The notes under the pieces: model-generated
Databases searched by the model: none
Told to the model about the DNA's origin: nothing
Seen by the model: only the letters and a program-made list of their open reading frames with translations
In this document: positions 36,535-45,739 of the stretch, one piece after another
How the letters are laid out: every line of letters begins with the position of its first letter
Numbering within the stretch: the first letter of the stretch is position 1
From: Mycolicibacterium neoaurum ATCC 25795
GTDB taxonomy: Bacteria > Actinomycetota > Actinomycetes > Mycobacteriales > Mycobacteriaceae
Assembly (NCBI RefSeq): GCF_000691525.1
Contig: NZ_JMDW01000002.1
Span: 1-64,000, forward strand
Reading direction: 5' to 3'
DNA length: 64,000 nucleotides
Translations under genes and position numbers: made by a program

Positions 36535-38000
36535 GCAATGCCGCGCTCAGGCGCGTCTACTCCCGCGATCTCGTCGACGCGCTGACGGCACGGCAGCACA
36601 CCGAGGTGGTGGTCGGGATCCCCGCGAGCCGCCGCGGTCGCGGTGTGCAGCTACTGAGTGACATCGCCGGATTCGACTGCGCCGACGTGGCCTCCGCCGA
36701 TCAGGATTTCGATGCGCACGCGGGTTCACACATGGCGGTGTCGCTCCCGGTATCCGGCGCGCCGGTGCGGGTGACACTGGTCGGCCTCGGCGCCGGTGAG
36801 ATCGGTGCCGGGGAGCTCTTCGAGGCCGCGCTCGGCGCGGGGGCGCGAGGCAATGTCGTCTCGCTGCTGGCACTGGAACTGCCCGAGATGCCCGAGGCCC
36901 TGGGCGCCGTCGCGCAGGGACATGCAATCGGGTCGTGGCGGTATCAGCGCGACAGCGGGTCGGATGCCCCAGCGCAGTCGGTCACGGTGGTCTGCGACGA
37001 CCCGCACGCTGCCGACGAGGTGCTTCTCCGCGCGAGCACCGTGGCACGTGCGACGTCCTGGGTGCGTCAACTGGTCGAAACACCGCCGAATGCCCTGCGC
37101 CCACTGGCTTTTGCGCAGGCCGTCGCGGACTTCGCCGCCGAACTGGCCCCCGGCGCGGTCCTTGTCGAGACCTGGGACGAGGACGTGCTCACCAAACACG
37201 GTTTCGGTGGCACGCTCGGTGTCGGAGCGGGTAGTGCCGAACCATCGCTGGTTCTGGCCCTGCAGGTCCCCGGGGATGGTCCGCTGACGGCTCTGGCCGG
37301 CAAGGGGATCACCTTCGATTCGGGTGGTGTCAACCTCAAGCGCGATGCGCACGAGCTCAGCTGGATGAAAACCGATATGGCCGGGGCCGCTTCGGTTGCG
37401 GCCGCGGTGATCGCGGCCGCCGCGCTCGGAGCCACAGGCCCCATCACCGCGGTCTTACCCGTGGCGGAGAACATGCCCGGCGGCGGGGCGCTGCGCCCCG
37501 GTGACGTGCTCACCCACCCCCGCGGGCGGACCACCGAGGTGGTCGACACCGACTGCGAAGGGCGCCTGGTGCTTGCCGATGCGCTGGAATGGCTCGCCGC
37601 TCAGAATCCGGCACGGATCGTCGATGTCGGAACGCTGACGGACTCCGGTGGCGTGGGGACGGCGTTCTGGGGATGTTGGGGAACCTCGGCCGATCTGACG
37701 ACCGAGGTGATCGAGGCGGGCAGGCGTGGATTCGACCGCGGCTGGGCCTTACCGCTGCATCACACCTATGCCGCCCAGCTAACGTCCAGAGTCGCCGATA
37801 TTGCCAATGCTCCTGTTTCGGTGACTGATTCGGGTCAGCTGGCAGCCACCTATCTGCACTCCTTCGTCGGCTCGGTGCCCTGGGTTCACATCGACAACGG
37901 CTCCGCGGCGTGGTTGGTCGAGCCTGCCTACCCCTGGCCGGCAGGGCCGACCGGCACTCCGGTACGCGCGCTCATCGAGCTGTTGGCCCCGTCGGCGTAA
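36531..38000 (+). CDS. M17 leucyl aminopeptidase
   Basis: 489 residues from ATG 36531. Catalytic C-domain of the PepA type: GKGITFDSGGVNLKRD with the active-site Lys and metal-binding Asp, MKTDMAGAASV, then the signature DTDCEGRLVLADAL, where the usual NTDAEGR is changed to DTDCEGR. The two-metal site is nevertheless complete. It removes N-terminal residues from short peptides in the cytoplasm; here it is coupled to the binding protein of a peptide importer, so it probably trims imported peptides, for example at L-Ala. Confidence 0.88.
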   Translation: MSNAALRRVYSRDLVDALTARQHTEVVVGIPASRRGRGVQLLSDIAGFDCADVASADQDFDAHAGSHMAVSLPVSGAPVRVTLVGLGAGEIGAGELFEAALGAGARGNVVSLLALELPEMPEALGAVAQGHAIGSWRYQRDSGSDAPAQSVTVVCDDPHAADEVLLRASTVARATSWVRQLVETPPNALRPLAFAQAVADFAAELAPGAVLVETWDEDVLTKHGFGGTLGVGAGSAEPSLVLALQVPGDGPLTALAGKGITFDSGGVNLKRDAHELSWMKTDMAGAASVAAAVIAAAALGATGPITAVLPVAENMPGGGALRPGDVLTHPRGRTTEVVDTDCEGRLVLADALEWLAAQNPARIVDVGTLTDSGGVGTAFWGCWGTSADLTTEVIEAGRRGFDRGWALPLHHTYAAQLTSRVADIANAPVSVTDSGQLAATYLHSFVGSVPWVHIDNGSAAWLVEPAYPWPAGPTGTPVRALIELLAPSA

Positions 38001-38005
38001 CCCGC

Positions 38006-38027
38006 TTGACAACATACTTAGTATAAG
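38006..38027 (+). promoter_or_regulatory. Promoter and operator ahead of the aminotransferase gene (site 2)
   Basis: TTGACA at 38006-38011 is followed at once by ATACT-T-AGTAT (38014-38024) and the overlapping CTTA-GTA-TAAG (38017-38027). A -10-like TAGTAC lies 19 bases beyond. The repeat covers the spacer, as a GntR repressor site would, and matches the site at 34775-34785 in 10 of 11 bases. Confidence 0.55.
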
Positions 38028-38066
38028 AAGTAGTACTGGGTTGGCCAGTTCGTTCACAGGAAGAGC

Positions 38067-39422
38067 ATGTCCATGACGACGTTTGACACCGCGTACGCCG
38101 AGCGGACCGCGATGACCAAGAACCTCTATGACCGCGCCCGCAAGACCATCCCCGGTGGCGCCGGCAGTACCGCCCGGCTCCCCCGCAACGGCTGGAAGCC
38201 CTACCCGCTCTTCATATCCGAGGGACAGGGTTCACGGCTGAGGGACGTCGACGGCAACGAGTACATCGATTACCTTCTCGGACTGGGACCGATGATCCTG
38301 GGGCACCGCCATCCCGGGGTGACCAAGGCCGTCACCGATGCCGTCGCCGAGTACGGCACCTGCTTCGGGCTGCCCTATGAACTGGAGATCGAGGCGGCCG
38401 AGAAGGTCGCGGCCGCGGTTCCCGGTGTGGAGCAGGTGCGCTTCACCAATTCCGGCTCCGAAGCCGTGGGTACGGCCGTCCGACTTGCTCGGGCGACAAC
38501 CGGACGACGGCTGATCGTGCGCTTCGAAGGCCACTACCACGGCTGGCAGGACACCGTGTACTGGTCCAACCACGTCGATCCGACCCTCGCCGGCCCCGCC
38601 GACCGGCCCCGTCCTGTCGCCATGGGCGGCGGCGTGCCGGCCGAGCTGGAAAGCACCCTGGTCGTACTCACCTGGAACGATCCGGAAAGCTTCATCAAGC
38701 TGATGGAGGAGCGCGGCGAAGAAGTCGCCGCCGTATTGACCGAACCGGCGGTTTTCAACACCGGCTGCATCCTGCCCGAACCGGGCTACCTGGAACTCTT
38801 GCGTGAGCAAACGACCAAGTACGGCGCCATGCTCATCTTCGACGAGGTCATCACCGGTTTCCGGTTTGCTCGAGGCGGCGCCCAGGAGTGGTTCGGCATC
38901 CGGCCCGATCTGACGACCTATGCCAAGGGCATCGGCGGCGGCTTCCCGGTGGCCGCGGTCGGCGGGACCACCGAGGCGATGCGCCTGATCGCCGATGGCA
39001 CCTACTCACATTCGGGAACATACAACGCCAATGTCGTAGCGTGCGCCGCAGTTTCGGCCACCATGGATATTCTGGCAACGCCAGGGCTCTATGAACGCCA
39101 GCGCGCGCTGGGTGATCGGCTCGGCCAGGGCCTGAAGACCCTGGCACAGGACAAGGGCATCGAAGCCTATGTAGAGGGCATCGGTACGGTATTCCAGTTG
39201 TGGTTCACCGACCGGCCGATCAAAAACTGGCGTGATGCGGCCGCCCACGCCCACGAGGACGTCTTCACCCGTTGGTATCAGGAAATGGTGGTGCGCGGCG
39301 TACTGTTTCATCCGCTGCAGTTCGAGAACCTCTTCGTCTCGCTTGTCCATACCGACGCCGATATCGATGAGACGCTCAACGCCGCCGATGCCGCGCTGAG
39401 CGTGGTGGCTCGTGAGTTCTGA
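38067..39422 (+). CDS. Class III aminotransferase, GSA-aminomutase-like
   Basis: 451 residues. PLP-dependent: DVDGNEYIDYLLGLGPM, FTNSGSEAVGTAVRLAR, FEGHYHGW, LIFDEVITGFRF and TYAKGIGGGFPVAA with the PLP lysine at residue 287. This is the glutamate-1-semialdehyde aminomutase-like subgroup. Haem synthesis does not fit its place in a catabolic operon; aminotransfer from or to a D-amino acid, a diamino acid or an amino sugar is more likely. A new promoter with a shared operator precedes it. Confidence 0.85.
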   Translation: MSMTTFDTAYAERTAMTKNLYDRARKTIPGGAGSTARLPRNGWKPYPLFISEGQGSRLRDVDGNEYIDYLLGLGPMILGHRHPGVTKAVTDAVAEYGTCFGLPYELEIEAAEKVAAAVPGVEQVRFTNSGSEAVGTAVRLARATTGRRLIVRFEGHYHGWQDTVYWSNHVDPTLAGPADRPRPVAMGGGVPAELESTLVVLTWNDPESFIKLMEERGEEVAAVLTEPAVFNTGCILPEPGYLELLREQTTKYGAMLIFDEVITGFRFARGGAQEWFGIRPDLTTYAKGIGGGFPVAAVGGTTEAMRLIADGTYSHSGTYNANVVACAAVSATMDILATPGLYERQRALGDRLGQGLKTLAQDKGIEAYVEGIGTVFQLWFTDRPIKNWRDAAAHAHEDVFTRWYQEMVVRGVLFHPLQFENLFVSLVHTDADIDETLNAADAALSVVAREF

Positions 39423-39465
39423 CCAGCCTGCGGGCCGGTCGTGAGCGTCTGCCAGGGAGGGCCCG

Positions 39466-40929
39466 TTGACCGGTAATGGTGTGCTGGCCGTCGGTGTCGA
39501 TCTCGGGACAAGCAGCCTGAAGGCCGTCGCGGTCGGCGCCGACGGCCGGTGCGTGGCGCGCGCCCGAGTCGGCTACCCGACCGAGCAGCCGGAACCGTAT
39601 GCCGCCGAGCAGGATCCAGCCGACTGGGTGGCGGCATGCCATGCCGCGCTGGACGAACTCGCTCGACAGACCGACCCGGCGAAGTGGGGGGTACTCGGCC
39701 TCTCGGCGATGTTGCCCACCTTGGTCAGCCTGGATATCGGTGGACGTCCGATCGGGCCGGCGATCACCTGGCGGGACGGACGGGCCGAGGCCGACGGCGA
39801 GAGCATCGCCTCGGCCGTCGGTCCCGGCCACCTGTATCGGCGTACCGGGCAACAATTCGACGGCCGCTATCTGCTGGCGATGCATGCCCGACGGTGCCGG
39901 CTGGGGCTGGCCGCCGACGCGACGGTGGCCGGCGCCAAGGACTACCTGTTCCAGATGCTCACCGGGCATTTGCTGACCGATCCCAGTACCGCATCGGGTT
40001 TCGGAGCCTACGACCTACACCGCCGGGCGTGGGACACCGCCATACTGGCGACAGCCGGCGCACGCGTGGTTCCCGCGGTCATCGAATCACGCGACCATCG
40101 GCCATTGCGTCCGGAGCTCGCGGCCCGGTGGGGATGCCCAGCCGGAATTCCGGTGCTCGTGGGCGCGGCCGACTCGGTCCTGGGCGCCTACGGACTCGGG
40201 GTGCGAGATCCGGGAATGGTGGCATACATCGCCGGCACCAGCAACGTCATCTTGGGCAGTGCTGCCACCGCGGATGTCGACGAGCACGGACGCTATCTGG
40301 TCACCCCGATGGCAGACGGCGGGTACGGGCGGGAGATGGATCTCCTGGCGACCGGGTCCGCGCTGGAGTGGCTGGCCGGGTTGCTCGGCATTTCCGGAGG
40401 AGCGTCAGCGGTGGCCGACCTCGCGGCCGGCGCCGATCTGACCGATGCGCCGCTGGTGCTGCCGTACCTCTCGCCCGGCGAGCAGGGCGCCCTGTGGGAT
40501 CCGGGTCTGGTCGGCGGTATCGAGGGCGTGACGTTACGGACCACCGCCGCCGATCTCGCCCGTGGTTTGACGGCGGGCATCGTGCTGGAATCCCGCCGCT
40601 GTCTGGAAGTCCTCGCCGACACCGCGACAGGTGAATCACCCGGCCCCATCATGATGAGCGGCGCCGGGGCCTTGTCCCCCGTGTTCCGACGCGACCTCGC
40701 CGATGCGACGGGTCGCGCAGTCCACGCCGACACCGATGAGCCAGACCATTCCGCCGTGGGTGCGGCGCTTTTGGCTGGCCGGACCGTGCTGGACTGGCCC
40801 GATATCGCACCGGACCGATCTACCCGCGAAGTCATCGAACCGGACCCGCGGCGGACCGGCCTGTGGGCCGAACGCTTCGCACGGCATGACGCGGCATGTC
40901 GTGCCCAACAAGCGCGGAACTCCCGGTGA
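39466..40929 (+). CDS. FGGY-family carbohydrate kinase
   Basis: 487 residues from TTG 39466 with GGGAGGG upstream. ASKHA kinase motifs: VGVDLGTSSLKAV at the N-terminus, AITWRDGRAE, VGAADSVLGAYGLG and YIAGTSNVILG in the middle, and MSGAGALSPVFRRDLAD in the C-terminal FGGY region. Resembles xylulokinase-like proteins, but FGGY specificity is hard to read; substrates range over pentoses, hexoses, glycerol and acidic sugars. In this operon it probably phosphorylates the sugar part released from the imported compound. Confidence 0.85.
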   Translation: MTGNGVLAVGVDLGTSSLKAVAVGADGRCVARARVGYPTEQPEPYAAEQDPADWVAACHAALDELARQTDPAKWGVLGLSAMLPTLVSLDIGGRPIGPAITWRDGRAEADGESIASAVGPGHLYRRTGQQFDGRYLLAMHARRCRLGLAADATVAGAKDYLFQMLTGHLLTDPSTASGFGAYDLHRRAWDTAILATAGARVVPAVIESRDHRPLRPELAARWGCPAGIPVLVGAADSVLGAYGLGVRDPGMVAYIAGTSNVILGSAATADVDEHGRYLVTPMADGGYGREMDLLATGSALEWLAGLLGISGGASAVADLAAGADLTDAPLVLPYLSPGEQGALWDPGLVGGIEGVTLRTTAADLARGLTAGIVLESRRCLEVLADTATGESPGPIMMSGAGALSPVFRRDLADATGRAVHADTDEPDHSAVGAALLAGRTVLDWPDIAPDRSTREVIEPDPRRTGLWAERFARHDAACRAQQARNSR

Positions 40930-40957
40930 ACACGTCGCACTACTCGAAGGTGAGCCG

Positions 40958-42253
40958 ATGGCTGACACGCTGACACCCGCCGATATCGACCTCTCGCTGT
41001 ACCCGGAGGGCACCGAACTGGATTCCGAAAACCGTCTGCTGATAGGCGGTTGCCCGGTAGCGCAACTGGCGGCCGAGTACGGCACACCGGCGTATCTGAT
41101 CGACGAGGGCGCGCTCCGCCGCACCGCGCGCGACTACATCCGCGCCTTCACCAGCCGCCACCCGCGGTCACTGGTCCTGTTCGCATCGAAGAGTTTTCCC
41201 TCGGCGTCCGTGATCGGGGTGCTCGCCCAGGAAGGTTGCGGTACCGATGTGGCGTCGGCCGGCGAATTGGGGCTGGCGCTGGCCGGGTGTGCGGACGCCG
41301 GCCGCGCGGTCTTCCATGGCAATGCGAAAACCGACGAGGACATCAGCGCCGCGGTTCGGGCCCGAGTTCGTTACATCGTGATCGACAATCTCGATGACGT
41401 GGAACGGCTTGCGCGCCTGGCACAATCACCCGTCCCGGTACTACTGCGAGTCAGCCCGTCGCTGGATGCCAAGACACATGCGGCCATGATGACGGGGCAT
41501 GACAGCTCCAAGTTCGGCATCCCGGCCGATCAGGTCGAGGACGTCATCACCGAGATCCGGCGCCAGCCCATGGTGGATCTGCGCGGCCTGCATGCCCATG
41601 TGGGGTCACAGCTTCTCGACCTCGCCCAATTCGAGGCGGCGGTGACGGCACTGGCCGAGTTCGAGCGCTTCGGTGTCTACGACTTCGGCGGTGGCCTCGG
41701 GGTCCGCTACGTCAGAGAAGACGAGGCGCCCTCGGTCGAGGACTACGCCGAGGCACTCGTCTCCGCGGTGCACCGCAAGCTCGGCACCGACGTGGAACTT
41801 CTCGTGGAACCGGGTCGATCCATGGTGGCCCGCAACGGCATCACCGCCTATCGAGTGGTGACGGTCAAGCGCGGCGTGCGATCCCACGCCGCAGTGGACG
41901 GCGGCATGGGCGACAACCTGGAGGTCTCGCTCTACGGGCAGCCATTCCAGCCATCGGTCATCGATCGCAGCGGCCCTGCCGAGACGGTCGACATCGTCGG
42001 TCGGCACTGTGAGTCCGGTGACCGGATCGCCGAACAGGTGCAGGTGGTGGCCCCTGCGGTCGGCGATCTGGTGACGGTGCCGGTGACCGGGGCCTACTGC
42101 TACACGATGTCGAACAACTACAACACCGCGCTGCGGCCACCGGTCGTATTCTGCGACCAAGGTTCGGCACGGCTGGCTGTGCGCCGGGAGACGTTCGCTG
42201 ACCTGCTTCGTCGCGAACAACTCATCGGTTCTCCTGTGGAGGCGGGTGGATGA
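40958..42253 (+). CDS. LysA-like fold-III PLP decarboxylase (second DAP decarboxylase)
   Basis: 431 residues from ATG 40958. PLP lysine Lys78 in LFASKSF, HVGSQ, the phosphate loop GGGLGVRY, EPGRSMVARNG and the active-site cysteine Cys351 in CESGD, which is the signature that separates diaminopimelate decarboxylases from other fold-III enzymes. The biosynthetic lysA is not in this window; a paralogue inside a peptide-import operon suggests catabolic release of lysine from meso-DAP or a related diamino acid. The stop overlaps the hydrolase start by ATGA. Confidence 0.85.
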   Translation: MADTLTPADIDLSLYPEGTELDSENRLLIGGCPVAQLAAEYGTPAYLIDEGALRRTARDYIRAFTSRHPRSLVLFASKSFPSASVIGVLAQEGCGTDVASAGELGLALAGCADAGRAVFHGNAKTDEDISAAVRARVRYIVIDNLDDVERLARLAQSPVPVLLRVSPSLDAKTHAAMMTGHDSSKFGIPADQVEDVITEIRRQPMVDLRGLHAHVGSQLLDLAQFEAAVTALAEFERFGVYDFGGGLGVRYVREDEAPSVEDYAEALVSAVHRKLGTDVELLVEPGRSMVARNGITAYRVVTVKRGVRSHAAVDGGMGDNLEVSLYGQPFQPSVIDRSGPAETVDIVGRHCESGDRIAEQVQVVAPAVGDLVTVPVTGAYCYTMSNNYNTALRPPVVFCDQGSARLAVRRETFADLLRREQLIGSPVEAGG

Positions 42254-43902
42254 CCGAGTCAGCTCGCGCTGTCATCAACGCCATCGCCGAGAAGTGGTCA
42301 GTACCCGGCGGAGCCTTGGTGGCCGTCGACCGCGAGGGCGAGACCTTCGTCCACCGGTTCGGGTTCGCCGATATGGAGCGCGGTAAACCCGTTGAGCCAC
42401 AACATCTCTTCCAGATCGGCTCGATCAGCAAAATAGTCACCTCGATGGCGGTGCTGCAGCTCGTCGAGCACGACTTGATCACACTGGACACGCCGGTAGG
42501 CGACGTTCTGGGCTGGCTTCCGGCCGCGATGCGCACCCCGGACGTCACGATCAGACGGTTGCTCACCCACACCTCCGGGTTGGTAGCGAGCGTGGACGCG
42601 GTGCCGGACGAGATCGGTCAGGCCACCCTGCACGGCGGATCCCCCTCACCCGCGGGGGTCGGAAAGATGTTCCACTACTCGAACTTCGGTTACATCCTGC
42701 TCGGACTGGTGGCGGCCCAACTCTCGGGGACGTCGCTAACCGAGCTCGTCGCGCAACGCATCCTGCAACCTCTCGGCATGTTGGACACCATTGCCTGCGT
42801 CACGCATGAGGACTATCCGGTGTTGGCCCGCGGTTATCAACCTCTGCACGATGATCGGCCTTGGGTGCCCGGCGATCCGCTGATCACCGCACCGTGGATG
42901 GAGGTCGCCGGGGCCGACGGAAATCTTGCCTGCACGGTTTCGGATCTCGGCCGGTTCGCGCGCACGCTGCTCGGCCGCGGCGTGCTGGACGGAACGCGCG
43001 TCCTGCAGGATTCCACCTTCGAGGCGATGGTGTCCTCACTCGCTCCCAACGGGGAGGACGTCCTCGATCTGCCGGGGGTGGCTCCTGGCCAATCCAGCCA
43101 GTACGGACTGGGCATCAACGTCGAACGGGTCGACGACAGTACCGTGCTCACCCACGGTGGCGGGATGGTCGGTTACGCGTCCTTCCTGCTTGTCGACCTC
43201 GATGGTGGTACCGCGGTGTGCGTGGTGACCAATGCCAATGGCGACACCCCGGTAGCCGAAGCGATCGCGCGCTGCGTAGCCACCGAGTTGAGCACACCGG
43301 GTGCAGTTGCGGTCGATCGGCTCGACCCGGGCGCATGGGATGCTGACGAGGTGCAACGGCTCGGCTATACAGGCGAATTCATCTCGGCCACAAGCCAGTC
43401 CATACACGTCGCAGCCACCGAAAAGAGAAACGGCGTCGTTGGACTCAGCGTGTCATCGGGCGGCGAGCAAGCGTCTCTGCTTCGAACGTGGGGCCGCCGT
43501 GTCGTGACGCGGCTACCGGCACTACGACGCTATGCACTGGTCTTCGATGCGGATCACTGGGCCTGGGGCCCAGAAGAATTCCTCCCCGTCTACGCACAAC
43601 GGGATTCGCCGAACGGGACACCGACAGCGGGGAACGAATTCTGCGGGCACTATCGCTCGTACTCGCCCTGGTTCACCAACTTCCGCGTGGTGCAACGCCG
43701 AGGCGCGCTGGTGTTGATAGCCCCCGGCGGTGTCGAAGCACCGGCTGAGGACGTCGAGCTCGTGCAGGTGGCTCACTCCACATTTCGCATCGGCCGCGAT
43801 GTTGCTCTGCCCGAACGCATCACCTTCGGTCCCCTGATCAACGGTGTCGCGGCCTGGGCCGACCGCGACGGCTGCCGTTACTCGCGGGCATTCACCAACT
43901 GA
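42250..43902 (+). CDS. Cytoplasmic beta-lactamase-fold serine hydrolase
   Basis: 550 residues. Residues 1-350 carry the penicillin-binding/class C beta-lactamase fold: Ser58-x-x-Lys61 in SISK, Tyr143-x-Asn in YSN, and His302-x-Gly in THGGG. The C-terminal 200 residues form an extra beta-rich domain, as in D-aminopeptidases of Ochrobactrum (DAP type) and some esterases. There is no signal peptide, so it acts in the cytoplasm, unlike a beta-lactamase. A D-aminopeptidase or carboxypeptidase on imported peptides fits the operon. Confidence 0.8.
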   Translation: MTESARAVINAIAEKWSVPGGALVAVDREGETFVHRFGFADMERGKPVEPQHLFQIGSISKIVTSMAVLQLVEHDLITLDTPVGDVLGWLPAAMRTPDVTIRRLLTHTSGLVASVDAVPDEIGQATLHGGSPSPAGVGKMFHYSNFGYILLGLVAAQLSGTSLTELVAQRILQPLGMLDTIACVTHEDYPVLARGYQPLHDDRPWVPGDPLITAPWMEVAGADGNLACTVSDLGRFARTLLGRGVLDGTRVLQDSTFEAMVSSLAPNGEDVLDLPGVAPGQSSQYGLGINVERVDDSTVLTHGGGMVGYASFLLVDLDGGTAVCVVTNANGDTPVAEAIARCVATELSTPGAVAVDRLDPGAWDADEVQRLGYTGEFISATSQSIHVAATEKRNGVVGLSVSSGGEQASLLRTWGRRVVTRLPALRRYALVFDADHWAWGPEEFLPVYAQRDSPNGTPTAGNEFCGHYRSYSPWFTNFRVVQRRGALVLIAPGGVEAPAEDVELVQVAHSTFRIGRDVALPERITFGPLINGVAAWADRDGCRYSRAFTN

Positions 43903-44027
43903 GCAGCGAAGGGCGGCCCATTCGAGAGGCGACGTGACCGCCGACGCCGGTTGAGTCGTCGGGCGCGATCACAGTGGTTACCGCCCAGCATGGATCATCG
44001 TCACGCTCGTCATGTCCACTGCATCCG

Positions 44028-44762
44028 TCACGCCTCCAGCTCCTGGCGAGGCAACACCGTGAGGTGGAGGCGGGCGACGATCCGCAATGCCTGAGCCGGG
44101 TCGGCGCCGTCGAACACCGCAGCATGTATCCCACGCATGGCCCCGGTGATCGCCTGTGCAGCCGCGGCGATATCGGTTTCGGGGTCGATCGCCGTGGCGT
44201 CTGCCGACGTGCTCAGCAGTTGCGCCACCGCCTGCTCGAACGTGTCGTGCCAGCGTAGGGCGAAGCTGTCCGATCTGGGAACGCCGAGGTCACGAAATAA
44301 GACGTGTGCCGAGGGAGTGGCGTAGATGGCTTCGGCGGAAAGCCGGAGGAACAGACTCAACTGCAACAGCGGCTCAGGTGGCCAGTGGGTGCCTCGGTAT
44401 CGCTGGTCCATCGCATCGATGAGAACTCCGGCCGCATCGTCGATCGCGGCCCGGAAGAGTTCACGTTTGCTCTCGAAGTGGTGAAAAGCCGTGCGCAGCG
44501 CGACACCTGAATGCCGAGCCACTTCTTCGACGGTGATCTGGCTGTAGTCGTGGTCTCGCAACAACGATTGCGTGGCGTGCATCAAGCGGACATCCGTGGC
44601 GGTGGACTCGGCGTCGCCGCCTGACGCCTCCTGGACCCAGCGGTACAGCGTGGCCGGGTGTACCCCCAAATCCCGAGCGACCACCGATGCGCGCTGGCCA
44701 CCGAGGACCCGTTCCACGGCGGCGCGACGCTCTTGCTCGCTCCGGCGCGCCTTGGACACCAT
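44028..44762 (-). CDS. TetR-family regulator with extra N-terminal HTH
   Basis: 244 residues. Residues about 8-45 (SEQERRAAVERVLGGQRASV and VARDLGVHPATLYRWVQEA) form a transposase/Hin-like helix-turn-helix not seen in normal TetR proteins. A standard TetR domain follows (ITVEEVARHSGVALRTAFHH at about 75-95) with a ligand domain after it. The longer N-terminus is in the best coding frame and starts at ATG 44762. Divergent from the SDR at 44878; the gap carries an ATTGCA-N7-TGCAAT operator. Confidence 0.75.
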   Translation of the reverse strand: MVSKARRSEQERRAAVERVLGGQRASVVARDLGVHPATLYRWVQEASGGDAESTATDVRLMHATQSLLRDHDYSQITVEEVARHSGVALRTAFHHFESKRELFRAAIDDAAGVLIDAMDQRYRGTHWPPEPLLQLSLFLRLSAEAIYATPSAHVLFRDLGVPRSDSFALRWHDTFEQAVAQLLSTSADATAIDPETDIAAAAQAITGAMRGIHAAVFDGADPAQALRIVARLHLTVLPRQELEA

Positions 44763-44789
44763 CCGCTGATCGTACGGGGTGTTGCATTA

Positions 44790-44808
44790 ATTGCATTTGT
44801 CGTGCAAT
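44790..44808. promoter_or_regulatory. TetR operator between regulator and SDR
   Basis: ATTGCA-TTTGTCG-TGCAAT, a perfect 6-base inverted repeat with a 7-base centre, in the 115-base divergent promoter region. A partial third copy (GTTGCATTAA) adjoins it. Probable binding site of the neighbouring TetR-type regulator. Confidence 0.6.
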
Positions 44809-44877
44809 AGTCGCATTGTGCAGCTGCAGACATAGGGCACACCTCGAGGATCAATCCGGCTCGATGGAGGGGTAGCG

Positions 44878-45684
44878 ATGAACAGGCCATTCCGTGCATC
44901 GCGGGCGCTCGTGACGGGTGCCAGCTCGGGGATCGGTCAGGCCTTTGCTCGGGCTCTCGCGAAGCGCGGTTGCGACCTCGTGCTGGTTGCCCGGCGACAG
45001 GATCGGCTCGACACTCTCGCGGTCGAACTCGAAGCGGCCTACGGGATCAAATGCACACCATTGGCTTTCGACCTATTCGTCGAGGCAGCGGGCAGCCAGT
45101 TGCGCCAGCGCGTCGTCGGCGACATCGACCTCGTGATCAACAATGCCGGGTTCGCGACCCAAGGAAGTTTCCTCGACGGCGAAGCGAGCACGTATGCACA
45201 GGTGCTGGCGGTCGATGTCGCGGCGGTAGTGGATATCTGTCACGCATTTCTTCCCGAGATGGTGCAGCGCGGCCACGGCGCCATCATGAACATCAGCAGC
45301 ACCACTGCCTATCAGCCGGTGCCCTCCCTGGCGGTGTACGCGGCATCGAAATCCTTCGTCCTCAGCTTCAGCCAATCCTTGTGGTACGAGGCCAAACAGC
45401 ACGGGGTCAGAGTATTTTCTTTCGCTCCGGGTCCCACCAGCACCGAGTTCTTCGACGTGATCGGTGAGACCGCGACGGTGGTGGGACGGTTACAGACCCC
45501 GGACCAGGTCGCCGCCGCGGGACTGCGTGCACTCGATCGGCGCAGAACTCCACCCTCCACGGTCTCGGGAAAAGGTAATGCGGTGTCCGCAGCGCTGGCA
45601 CGTCTGGTTCCCCGCCGGATACTGATGCCCGCACTGGCCCGGTCACTGCGGCCGCTCCAGAGATCAGAGGAATCCACATGCTGA
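44878..45684 (+). CDS. Short-chain dehydrogenase/reductase
   Basis: 268 residues. TGASSGIG cofactor loop, NNAGFATQG, NISSTTAYQP with the catalytic serine and YAASK. The C-terminal extension (SGKGNAVSAALARLVPRRI ... RSLRPLQ) is basic and is shared with mycobacterial DltE/SadH-like SDRs that associate with membranes. It is divergently transcribed from the double-HTH TetR regulator, which probably represses it. Confidence 0.85.
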   Translation: MNRPFRASRALVTGASSGIGQAFARALAKRGCDLVLVARRQDRLDTLAVELEAAYGIKCTPLAFDLFVEAAGSQLRQRVVGDIDLVINNAGFATQGSFLDGEASTYAQVLAVDVAAVVDICHAFLPEMVQRGHGAIMNISSTTAYQPVPSLAVYAASKSFVLSFSQSLWYEAKQHGVRVFSFAPGPTSTEFFDVIGETATVVGRLQTPDQVAAAGLRALDRRRTPPSTVSGKGNAVSAALARLVPRRILMPALARSLRPLQRSEESTC

Positions 45685-45739
45685 CCAGCAAAACATAAAC
45701 AGGGAAACAGCATTCACTCACCGACGATAGGAGCAGGCC

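Noticed and set aside
38067-39422. Haem-synthesis HemL as the function of the aminotransferase
   Set aside because: It lies in an import/catabolic operon behind a shared operator and has no haem genes around, so a GSA-like catabolic aminotransferase fits better.
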